Source: Apostichopus japonicus (lineage: Eukaryota; Echinodermata; Holothuroidea; Aspidochirotida; Stichopodidae). Taken from it: a stretch of DNA of 64,000 nucleotides. Under the pieces are notes generated by a model. It ran no database searches. It was not told the origin of the DNA and saw only the letters and a program-made list of their open reading frames with translations. A program made the position numbers and the translations under genes. The stretch is taken from positions 27,193,841 to 27,257,840 of the forward strand of contig NC_092575.1 of the NCBI RefSeq assembly GCF_037975245.1, written 5' to 3'. Within the stretch, counting starts at the first letter, position 1. Each line of letters opens with the position of its first letter. Of this stretch, positions 11,059-21,410 are shown piece after piece.

Positions 11059-13044
11059 CGTATGTGTTGCTTAAACTCATGGGTATCATTAACTATAAGT
11101 TCATACTATCTGATTATCTGGATGATCTGATGATCTAATTATGATGACGCATGTCGTATGTGTTGTATTAATCACAGTGAGCATCATTATCTTTAAATTC
11201 ATACAATCTGCCATACAGAAGCTTCTTATCTGGTTATTAATAGTAAAATGATGAGTAGCCGATGCCCTAATATTATGTACCGGTACGGTATCTTTTGTGT
11301 AGTTAATTCACATCCTAACCTTATCTTATCATTCTGTTTTTAAAGAATACCTTTCTCTGTGTACTATTATTCTTGACTGCCAGATGCCAGAAAATTGCAT
11401 CTTAAAGTGATTTATTTTTAATCCATGGAGAAGAACCCCCAGATCCGCACACTCAGTATGGTGTTTTTTTTTTTCTATATTGACATGGCATTTTGTGTCA
11501 TTTTTAGCGAATGACGTATTTAGTATGTTGAGTACAAGAAGCCAGTTGCTGAGGTCAATGGTCATTTCAGGATAGCCTGTGTCATTGTTAATTCATTGTT
11601 AGTCTCATCACACTGCTTTTCACTGTATTACTAAGATCAAAATGGCATCTTATGATCACCGTTTTATCTTTGTAACCATAACTTTGAAACAGCTTTGAAC
11701 AATGAAATGATCTAATTGATATGGAGTTATATTGTGAGAATTACCGTATACACACAGTCTCTATATAAGTTGCAAAGTCACTATCGTGTATACCAAAGAA
11801 TATACCATATGACGAATATCAGCAACCAATCAAAGCATTGGCTTCAATTTATTTGCCAACAAGAAGATGTTCATTGTATATGTGGCTAACTGTGTAAGAC
11901 TGCATCGACTCCCAACAGAAGTGCCCATTCTGGACACTCAAAGAGTAAACTTCAGAAATAAGAGATCTGCCAAGCAAGACGATATACCAAATTGGAATTG
12001 GTCCAAAGTCTGAGTGCAGAAACTGGATTCAAGTACTATAAGTGGGTATTACACATTTCTTTGTGGGTATACTGTACTGGTGGGATCTACATTAAATACG
12101 TGTTTGTTGCCACAATGTTCAGTTCAGTTCAGTGGTATTGTTATTGTTTGTTGCGTAAGGCAATCATTAAAGCTTTATACAACAGACACATCCCTACCTG
12201 TGATTCATTGATTAACGGTAATCTGTAACCGTAGGTGCTCTTTTGTTTTTTAAAACTTACCAGGTAGAAATAATTAAACGCAACAACACTGTGATACAAC
12301 AACTTTTAACACTCTGTGAGTAACAGATGATGAAGCCAAACATGAAAGTATGAGTTCACGTATAAGAATTCAAAACTATTACAATTTTGGAAGCTAGGAA
12401 GTTTTAAAGAAAATGGTTACACATCTCTAAAAGAGTAATGGCGTTCAGTTATAACAATACCTCATTCATATAAACAGCTTATAGACATGCTGTTTTACCT
12501 GTAACTTTAAACCAGGGAGTTGGAAAAACCTTTAGTGTCAACATGTAAATTGTGTAAACAAGAGTACAACGACTCAGGATTCGGGATTTTAGCAGGTGGC
12601 CAATTACATGTTTTCGTACTTTTTGGAATAATATCTTGCTTTCTTTAAAAAAAAACGCGTCTTCTCCAAAGAACCACAATTTCTTCCAATTCTTTGTACA
12701 GATGATTGAATTTGTTTCAAACAAATAAATGATAACAATCAACCGCAAAGTTCAAGGTTAACAACACCCCCGTTACAAAGAATTTCGTGCTAAAAGTAGT
12801 CAGTGATGCGTTTCCAAATTTCCTGTGATCTGTTTGGCTAATCATCCCTATCATTGTCTGCAAACATGTTTTCATTTATCGTGTTCAATTGACAGAACGT
12901 ATTTTTTTTTAAATAACTTACTTCTATAGCGCATAGAACCGTGCAACTATTTGTAACGTTGCTGTCCCTTGTAGAGATAGAAAAGATTGTACTATAGGCT
13001 ATCATATGTGTGGACTCTTAAACATCATAACGTGTATGGTTTGC
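11059..13044. other. Non-coding stretch between hAT remnant and minisatellite
   Basis: No supported gene. It is partly shared with 48880-49600 and 56626-57100 in block B, with several indels. Short frames here are not conserved between copies. Confidence 0.4.
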
Positions 13045-13400
13045 CACAGTGGTCAAAATTCAGATATTTATGACAACATATATTCGATTTAATAGTTACA
13101 TCAATTCTATTTAATGCTAACATAAATGCCATTTATGCAAACATTAATTCTGAGCTAATCAGGAGGCAGTTTTTTATGTCTACATAAAATTGAATTCATA
13201 CAGACATGTATTCGAATTAAAACTGGCTTATCTTCAAATTAATGCTGGGATAAAATCGATTTTTGACGGCATATAATTCATTATATGCCAGCATATATTT
13301 GATTTAATGCTAGCATATATTCGTTTTCATGTCAGAATATATTCGATTTCATGCTGACAAATATTCAACCAATGAGAGTGCAGGAATATATGTTTGAATG
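13045..13400. repeat. AT-rich minisatellite (ATATTCGATTTAATGC-type)
   Basis: About a dozen diverged units of roughly 24-26 bases with the core catatattcgatttaatgct, in which the last word varies (gctaac, gccagc, gctgac). Counterparts are at 57130-57460 and, reduced to a few units, at about 49670-49780. Confidence 0.6.
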
Positions 13401-14757
13401 ATGCATATAATCAGCCTCATCCGACAACAATTTACTCATATCTGACAACAATTCAGTAACAGCCAATCGCCGCTCTTGTTACATACTCTAAACTAAAGGG
13501 CAGGATAATTATAATATAGACTAATGTTCGGTTCCTCTATGGAGATACTCTACCGTACCAGCTGCGTATTGATATGCAGTAAGCACCTTCCTTTTTCAAT
13601 ATGTGGTTAATTTTAATGTAAATTTAAAGAGTAGGCCTGGCGTGTATCTGTATTGCATGTATGGGCTACCACATAATGTAAAAATACTCTTGTTATGAGT
13701 TGGACATCTCTTTATAAAGTAAATACACCTTGTAAAGGGTTTCAGTGCATACTAATGAATGTATTTGTAAGTCAAGAAAATACATATAATGTTAATGTCC
13801 CAATGCTTCAATGAGTAGGAGTTGTGCAATTTGTAATTATGATTTTCAATATGCACATTATAAACTTATCACTAAAGGTATCCGTTTCGCACAAGCCAAT
13901 GCTTTTTCAGGGGTCATTATACTCAGTATTGTGCGTTCCTGTAGAGGTAATTTAATGTGCGTGTTTTCATGGAGGAATGTTGGGATGCAAGTTTTTCTGA
14001 GCGGACGCTAACAACTTTTATGATGTTGCATCCCGCTGGCGCAACTCTTAAAATCATGGTAACAATACTTAAAATAAGATATGTTATTAATATAAGATTT
14101 TTCTTTTTGTACAGTTTTCTGCTGAATTTTCAAGTCTTGCTAATGTAAACCTGGGTAACTACATTCTTTTCATTCCTTGATCAACATCTGGACAGAATGT
14201 TAGACAGTTTACTAAAAAAACAAACATGCACAATTAAAGCAGAGCCGCAGAATATTCAGGTTGGTTTTGCATGATAAATTTATGGTAGTTATATCATTTC
14301 ACTTTGTATATGGTGGCATCCAATAAATATATGCTTGACCAAGGGTGGATAGAGATTGTGAGGTCGAACCTCCTTTTGATACCACACAGAAATTAAAAAA
14401 AAAAACATGTCCTTGCTGTTAGATCTAGTTTCAGTTTCTGTACCTTCATTCCAGTGTAAATATAATAAAAAACAATTATTTTTATAAGAGAGAATAAAAC
14501 GTTATGATAGATAAATTCCATCAAAGCGATTAAAGGCAAACTAAAAGTAAGTAAAAAAATAACAGTTTTCAAATGTTAGTCAACTGAAAATAATAAGGAA
14601 ATATCAATAAATATATTAAATCAAATCATTTAAGATACCATTTGGAATAAAAGAAGATGCTCTGTGAAGAAATAAACTCAATTTTAACCCAATATTTTGG
14701 TGCTATTGCATTAAGAAGCAAATGTGTAGAAGCTAATGCTATCATCGTTTTGAGTAC

Positions 14758-14820
14758 ATGTCTGTGTATGTATGTATTTATGTTTGTGTGTGTGTATGTA
14801 TGTTTGCATGTATGTATATA
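14758..14820. repeat. Short TATG tetranucleotide tract
   Basis: Interrupted tgta/tgtt repeats, about 60 bases. It is the unexpanded counterpart of the 660-base array at 58776-59436. Confidence 0.7.
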
Positions 14821-15133
14821 TGGGACGGTGTATGCGTGTATGTATACTCGCACCACAACCAGTAACCAATTGTAATTTCCCTTGCCAGAAAATGTTAAAT
14901 GGAGATGGATAAGAACCAAATGATTCTTGTCTTTGGAGAAGTCCCTTCACAAATGTCCATCATTATAGATGCAAACATTGTGCTTAACAACTTAAAGGTC
15001 AAGCGACACGTAGACTTGACTTTACATAATATTAAACTTAAAAATTCTTACATTAAGAAAAACCCAACACCGTGATTTTTTTCCGTCTCCAAAGGGGTAG
15101 AAATCGGTAAAAAGTATTATTACGTAATAGATT

Positions 15134-15155
15134 CAGTGACGTCACGGGGGGGGGA
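15134..15155. repeat. Subterminal inverted repeat of the TTAA element (left)
   Basis: The motif gtgacgtcacgggggg near 15136 recurs inverted near the right end (ccccccgtgacgtcat, 21024-21039), about 140-170 bases in from each terminus. It contains the palindrome TGACGTCA and could be a transposase-binding or end-recognition site. That role is inference. Confidence 0.45.
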
Positions 15156-15567
15156 GCGCAGAAGAGTGCAAACTGTATATGTTCTGCGCAGTGCATTGGG
15201 TATGTAGAAATCTCAAACTTCTCGAAAATATTACCTTTTTCAGCAGTCTGTTACAAGAAAGTTAAGATTTGGATTAAGATGAAAAATCACGAATTGATAC
15301 ATAAGACATCGAACAAAACATCTAATGACTTCTTTGTTCATAAATTCCTTGCATTTTCTTCCAATCAAGCAACATAAACTCCGCAAAAATCGGCTAGATT
15401 GACTCGTTCAGGGAAAGCCGAAAACAAATGACGTCATTTGTTTACCAAGTCGAAAGTGCATGATATCGTCGCATGGAACTGCTTATTGCTATACCACATA
15501 CAGTTTCTATACACGCACTGTAGTACGCATATATACACAGCACAGCATAGCTTGTACATATCGCGAA

Positions 15568-17369
15568 ATGGCTGCCGCTGGCATTGACACACAGTATTCA
15601 GATAGCAATAGCGAAAAAATAAGGGAAATGGAGGACATGGTGGACGATCGTGGGGAGGTTTTTCCCTACATGTTCGAACCGGAGACCAGCGAAGAGGAAG
15701 CGGGATCGGACAGCGATGTCGAAATTGATCGTCTTGACGGAACACAATGGTAACGTTACGCCTACCGTATTATACTGTATATAGGATAGTTGTGTCACTA
15801 GTTAGGCCTAGAACCGATAAATGTTTCCTAACTTTGCTCATACTCTTAGCTAGCCAATTTGTTGATGGTGCAGCAAAATTAACATGAGAGTGAGGTCGAG
15901 TTAAGTTAAGGAAGTTACTATTTTCCTTAAAAGTTGTGGCAGCACATGCCCCAGGAACATGTCACACAGACATATTTCATTTGGTTAGTAATAGTAGATT
16001 GAAGGAGCCAATTGGAAATTCAGAGGTGGTCTATTATTAAGTTCCTATCAGTTGTAGTGGCAAATTAGTGAAGTTACCACAAATCAGGGAAAGGGTGGGG
16101 GGGGGGGGAGGGAGAAGGTGGCACCTCACACCAGCTTTTTGTCATTTCCGCTTGAGCTAATTTCATAACCAGATTTTCTCAATCTAGGGAATGGATTCAG
16201 AAGTGGGAAAGAGTTGGAAACGAGGCAACATCGGCCTGTTTTATTTTCCTTTGCATATTGTCCTAACAGAGGCAAGACTTCTAAGAAGAGGCAACCCCCT
16301 CCTTGCTAGTGATGTTACTTGTAAGGAGCTTCAACGGTGGATTGCCCTTCAGAGGTGCCCCTTTTCTATTTTGACATGCTAGTACAGTATGCTCCAATAA
16401 TTGAGGTCGGTATGAAGCCATTGAATTGGCTCTTTATTATTTGAACTGGTTTGTATTGTTTACAGGTGTCATTGTGGCCAGTGTGCTGTGATGCCTACAG
16501 CAAGGGAGTGTAGATGCTGCAGCGAAATAGATAAAGTAAGGACTGTGATGGATGAAGAGGTGCTACATGCATCACCTTACACCCAGGTTTTGAAGCTATG
16601 TGCCTGAACCCATTGTTTCTTCAGACAGCCTACTACGTGTACCGCCAACAGTATGGTGGACGTGCACAAGAAAACAGGATCCAAGAGTAAGTATAGAATA
16701 CATTATTTTTGTTGTATACCTTTATTCATTGCTCTGACCTGCTGTTGAAAGATGTAACAATACAGAGGGTGTATTCATAGTTTAGTTTTGTTTCATTGTG
16801 AAAGGAATAACATTAAGATATAGATTTCATCAAGAAAATTTGTGCACCATGTTCAAAACCTGCTTCTAATTTGGTTATATTTTCCACAAACTGGTGTAAT
16901 GCCCTTGAGGTTAACCCTTATCATGCTGACTGACATAGTAGTCGTTTACACTGAGCCATGGAACCAAATGCCACACAAAAAATGTCCACCATGCTTGTGC
17001 ACGATCCATTTACAAATTTTAGTCCCCGAGATACAATGATCAGTTTGTATAAATGGCATAGCTAGGCTAACATTAGAGGAGGCAGATTAAGGGGCCAAGC
17101 AAAATCTGGAAATCATATAGAAATTTATTTTAAAATTGACGTCCCCGGATGGCTACCAAGCTTTTGTGTGTCTTTATCTTTTATAGCTGGTTTTCATATG
17201 ATTATTTTACAGGAAATACAGACACACAGTATACAGACAACTTGCACGGATGAGCTAGCAGTTTTTAGGGAAGGAGATTTGTGTTGTTCTCCCATCCTAT
17301 GCAGTAAGGAGGATTAGAGAGGCTTTACCATCTGAACAGTATGAAGGATTTAAATTATCAAGACTGTGA
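15568..17369 (+). pseudogene. P2X7-ballast-domain-like gene inside the transposon, broken
   Basis: Exon 1, 15568-15749, begins MAAAGIDTQYSDSNSEK and is acidic (PETSEEEAGSDSDVE). Exon 2, 16466-16688, gives WCHCGQCAVMPTARECRCC; its tryptophan codon is split by the intron. After a frame change it reads CITLHPGFEAMCLN and FLQTAYYVYRQQYG. Exon 3, 17213-17369, reads KYRHTVYRQLARMS, stop, QFLGKE, VVLPSYAVRRIREALP and YEGFK. The Cys-rich start, the HPGFEA motif and the RxxLP/YxGF end are those of the zinc-containing cytosolic C-terminal ballast domain of P2X7, which also occurs in non-receptor invertebrate proteins. There is no channel part. One frameshift (16540-16572) and TAG at 17256-17258 disable it. 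Confidence 0.7.
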
Positions 17370-19079
17370 GAATGTGGACTGTTTATGCCAAGTCATAGTA
17401 TCATTTCTGCAAAGTTTTACAAAACAGGGTTCAGTCCTGTCTGTTTTGTGGCTGAATGGTGAACATTTTGGAATTCCAGCATACATTTTCCTGGTTCATG
17501 GTATTAACTACAATCTTGGATGAAATTTTACGTTTTCAAGTTTGGGAAGTACATAACAGTGATAAATAATAAAAACTCAAGTTAATTTTTTGTATGTATT
17601 CTCTCTTGTAAGCAAAGCTGTCACTTCTAGTAGCCTGCCAACAAAATCTGGATGATTGAAATCTCAAATATACTAGGTTAAAATAGAAGAATAGTTTGAA
17701 TAAAGTACCCTAAACCAATATGTCAATGGGATCTGGAAAGCTTAGGCTTTCATTTTAATAAAAGTGTAATGAGAATCAATCTGAAATTGTTCATTAATCC
17801 ATGGAATATCAAGGTTAATTTCTGTCAATTCTTTTCGAGAAAAACAAAAAAATGGCAACATGTTTGAAACACCAAAGTTGCATACAAGTATTAAGTCAGC
17901 ATGAAATTTATATTTATGAAGTCTAAGCTCTCTAGAGAGGAGTCCTTGTCATTGGAACTTTTGTTTAAATATAATGTTATCATTTAGTTAGTTACGATGG
18001 AAACCAGATGTAAGTAAAACTTTAATGTAAGACTTTAGCAACTTCCCTAAAGGCTGGTAGCAACCTGTTAATTAACACTGCTCTGCAGCTGCGCCACAAC
18101 ATCATGTGAACAGACAATTCACAGAGTCGATTGCTCCCCACTACAATGAAACAAAATTAGAAATTGGGAGGCCATCAACTACAGTACTTCAGCAAAGCTT
18201 TTGCAATCTGCTTCGGTGTTGTTTTATGGCAACCTCATTGTTCGGATGAACATAGGAGCTTGCAAGTGGTGTGGGCTCTTTTCTGACAGGAACAGGACAC
18301 TCCTCTCCCAGAGTTCCACTTCTGCAGAAGTTGTTGCAAGCAGTCAAGAAGGTTCCCATACATAATCTGTAGAATAGTAAAGATATGAAGAATAATATAA
18401 TAATAGTTCATAAAAACATACCATTTAGATAGAGGCATTCAAATCACTCCATTTCGGTCAATAGTCATGGCATAATGCACAGTTGTCAGTCAAGTCTTTG
18501 GATGCCCAACTAAGGCGACAGCTGAGTACACCTCAATTGGTGTGGATACATGGGTCAGGTTTTACCTGACAACTTGTGCCTGAACAATTCCAATATGTTT
18601 TTTTTTACTGATTACAACAAAAACCCTACACCTGTTTGTGCACCTAATATTATGGATTATGTAATCTTCAGCAGGATGTGTAGTCATTGTCTCAGTAGCT
18701 TAACCACTGTTTATGTAGTGAAGTAAACATGTGGACAGAGTAACATCCTGTCCCATCCCCTTGTAATCCATGGTAAAAGAGTGTATAAGATGCAACTTTC
18801 ACCATTTGTATTCAGTAGCAGATATCCAGCCAAGTGAAGATATAATATACTCTGTTAAATCCAACTACTTGTTTGTGCCTTTATTTCTTGTTCACATACA
18901 GCTGTGACAACTCTACCAGATACAGTATGTATGCTAATTGAAGTAAAGACTGATGGCCTCACCACACATTCCAGACTGCCCCACAGTGTTGGTGTCAAAA
19001 TTAATAATGATCCTCTTTCCAGAAAGTTATGGCACCAATTGATTTTCCAGACTAATCTACTATCAATCTTGAAAATTAC
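17370..19079. other. Transposon interior, no supported gene
   Basis: AT-rich sequence between the ballast-like gene and the minus-strand segment. A minus-strand frame at 18235-18438 includes ILQIMYGNLLDCLQQLLQKW after a possible acceptor and might be transposase debris, but no family motif can be named. Confidence 0.3.
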
Positions 19080-19317
19080 CTTGAAGCGTCATCTTTGTCA
19101 TGTTCAGATGAGTTAACTGATGGAGTGTAGTCCGGACTACCTGGCGGTTTTTCGGTGTATCCCGATGTGGATGCCACAGCAGCAGACGGACCATCATCGC
19201 CACTGTGAGATGGCCCTGGTTGCTTTGATGGTGTTGTTGTCTCTGTTGGTCCAGTCAGCAACTTCAATGGTGGTAGGGGGACCAGTGAACACTGGACTTT
19301 TACATGTGTTACATTCA
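19080..19317 (-). pseudogene. Ser/Pro/Thr-rich exon-like segment on the minus strand of the transposon
   Basis: Open on the minus strand between a TTTTCAG acceptor (exon from 19317) and a GTAATT donor (19074-19079). It includes TETTTPSKQPGPSHSGDDGP and KPPGSPDYTPSVNSSEHDKD. Low-complexity Ser/Pro/Asp linkers are common between THAP and catalytic parts of transposases. It is on the same strand as, and downstream of, the THAP exon, so it may belong to the same former gene. No catalytic motif was recognised further on. Confidence 0.3.
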
Positions 19318-20598
19318 CTGAAAATTAAAATAAACGCTTATTATACCACACACATACAGTAGGCTGCTCTTGGACAGGGGTCAGCTGCCTAGATGGTTCA
19401 CTTATCTTTTCCGAAGGAGAGCATATCCTCCTGCTTTATGTGGCTGCAAAAATATGGGCCGCTCACACCATGAGCATTGCAAATGACTTCAGATTGGTTT
19501 CATATAGTATAACTACAATGTAATCTCCCTTCTCTCAGTAACTATAGATGTCGCCTTTATATTTTCCTGTGAAGCCATCAGGTATAGCCTCTTCAACCAC
19601 TCTCGTCAGGCAGGCGGATATGATGGATAAAATACAATGTATATTATCCCCTAGTCAGCCTGCCCGATGTGCGGTTTTAATTGCTATTTTGCTTTCAATG
19701 AGTACTGTTTCTAAAATTTTGGCCCCTGTACTCACTTCTGCAATACAATACTCTATAGATGTATGAAAGTTTTCCATTCTTCCTTGTATTACCCTAGCTT
19801 ACACTTCTCCAACACATTTCCTCCCCCACCCCCCCCCCCCAATCCATCACTCTATTTATGGGGACCTTTCGGGCGTAATACTGCTGCCTCCTTTTTGTCT
19901 GGTAGCTTGCCCCCCATATACATGCCTTGATGTTTTACTGGTGGAGGTTCCTTGTATCCCGTTCAAAACTGACTACTTAAATTTTTAATGCCTGTCACCA
20001 CCCTCCCCTCCCCCATTTCCCAACTATTTTTCGGTAATATCAAGCGCATGTTTATAAGATCATGCTACCTTTAGATGGAGATGTACATTCTGCAGAATCA
20101 TGCCTTTGTATTTTCACTGCAGTTGGTTGAGGAATAGCTTCTAGATTAATCTAAGTAGTGAAAATTGGGAAAGAAAATAACAAGGAAGTTATGAAAGTTT
20201 ATTTAAGAAAGCAGTTTGATATGTTTGAAAGTACCTGTCACAAGCGTTTTCTCTTGTAACAAAAATTGCAGCCCTACCAACAAAAATGGCAAAATATAAG
20301 GATGTCATTTACTGTGCAACATATGAGCTATGACTCTGAGTATATAGATAGGTGGGAGCACATTATAATATTGGGCAAAATGACATGTAAACATCTGATG
20401 CTTGTTATTCTGGATTTTTCATGATGTACCACTGATAAAAGTTAATATAGCCCTTGCCTAAGCCTAACTTTATCGTCGCCATACCTAATTTAGGGCCTAA
20501 CTAACTGAACGAAATTATAAGAATTAGTCTACTGTAAGTTAGTAATAATACCAAGTTAGTCCTTTTTGTAGTAAGCCTAGGCCGGAAAATACACTTAC

Positions 20599-20900
20599 TC
20601 TTTTCCGATCCAGCTTCGCAACTACTGGTCTACTTGTTTCTATATCTCCTCGAGATTTGAAGATACTTTCTCCAAATAGAGAAGGAACGGCATTGTCTTG
20701 TAGACGGCGAGCTGTTGATGTTCCAAGTCTAAGTTGCGCGGATAGGCGATAGGAATCAAAACTTTAACTAGTGAAGGGCGCACTGCACACATAAGATTTG
20801 CTCGAAGGTCCAAGCCAATCTTTACTTATAGGCAGCTAGGCTGGCTGAGTGCTCTGGTACTAAGCTATCGTTGTATACAGCGTTTGACGAACACGAAACT
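20599..20900 (-). pseudogene. Broken THAP-domain exon inside the transposon
   Basis: Minus-strand reading gives SKDWLGPSSKSYVCSAPF, then a TAA stop at 20764-20766, then SFDSYRL, TARRLQDNAVPSLF and a lysine/arginine end at a GTAAGT donor (20593-20598). THAP zinc fingers have W.Ps....CS.HF....F and a terminal AVP.lF box. Here the zinc-ligand histidine of CSxHF is proline and a stop interrupts the domain, so it cannot work. The N-terminal cysteine pair is unclear. This is probably the DNA-binding start of a former Kolobok transposase. Confidence 0.55.
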
Positions 20901-21410
20901 TTCTTGTACTGTTGTGCACCCATTCTCATATGATATTTTGTTTACTGTCCGTGGCGTATTGTTTACGGCTTTGAGTTCGGTTAGCATATTAGGCATACTT
21001 AGTTTTGGTAACATTGGCGGTTCCCCCCGTGACGTCATTATGGAATTAGTTTACGGAATTAGCTTGGTTATTAACTTAATTAAAACAGCAAAGAAACAAT
21101 TGTGGAACTCCAAATTTGGAATATAGGGTTTTGATATGTAGCTTTTCAATTTGTGCAAGTTTGAAGGAAATCTGTTACGTGTCACTTGACCTTTAAGAAG
21201 CTTTCCAAAGCAGTCACTTTCTACTTTGAACTTCATTACTGTCTCCATTTGGAATATCATAAGGATCAACTAAACACCATGTAAGTTTTACAAAAACTAT
21301 TGTTCAACCTGGATGGGGAAAACTATGGCCTAAAATACAAAGCCTGATCAACGAGCTAATGGCTGAGAATGCAACTATTAGTTTGGACAGCAAGGTAACA
21401 GTTGGAATCA

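Larger units (their letters stand above)
14996..21192 (+). mobile_element. TTAA-flanked DNA transposon, Kolobok-like, 6197 bp
   Basis: Left end AGGTCAAGCGACACGT (14996-15011); right end, read on the minus strand, AGGTCAAGTGACACGT (21177-21192). This gives a 16-bp terminal inverted repeat with one mismatch. Both sides are flanked by TTAA (14992-14995 and 21193-21196). The paralogous locus near 59640-59650 in block B has a single TTAA and no insert. TTAA duplication is typical of Kolobok and piggyBac. The THAP-type remnant inside (20599-20900, minus) favours Kolobok, whose transposases carry THAP domains. No intact transposase was found, so the copy is non-autonomous now. It also carries a P2X7-ballast-like gene on the plus strand. 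Confidence 0.85.
13957..21410 (+). pseudogene. Decayed exons of a SAMD3-like uncharacterised protein, split by transposon
   Basis: Fragments in order: VFMEECWDASFSERTLTTF and MLHPAGATLKIM (to about 14056, GTAACA donor); FSAEFSSLANVN after an acceptor near 14113; KNQMILVFGEVPSQMSIII at 14911-14991; then, past the 6.2 kb element, ELHYCLHLEYHKDQ-type sequence at 21200-21280 and VLQKLLFNLDGENYG near 21290. The order and spacing resemble the C-terminal part of SAMD3-like and related uncharacterised vertebrate and echinoderm proteins; this is recognition by pattern only. A single-base loss after 21196 and in-frame stops mark decay. The transposon sits in the exon at the TTAA of 14992-14995. Confidence 0.4.

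Noticed and set aside
14350-14380. tRNA-like B box (gaggtcgaacctcc), also near 58393 and 50427
   Set aside because: No A box at the right distance and no cloverleaf; it is only a short conserved word in the duplicated segment.
15434-15745. Minus-strand frame of 103 residues opposite the first exon of the ballast-like gene
   Set aside because: It is the antisense shadow of an exon with better support on the plus strand.
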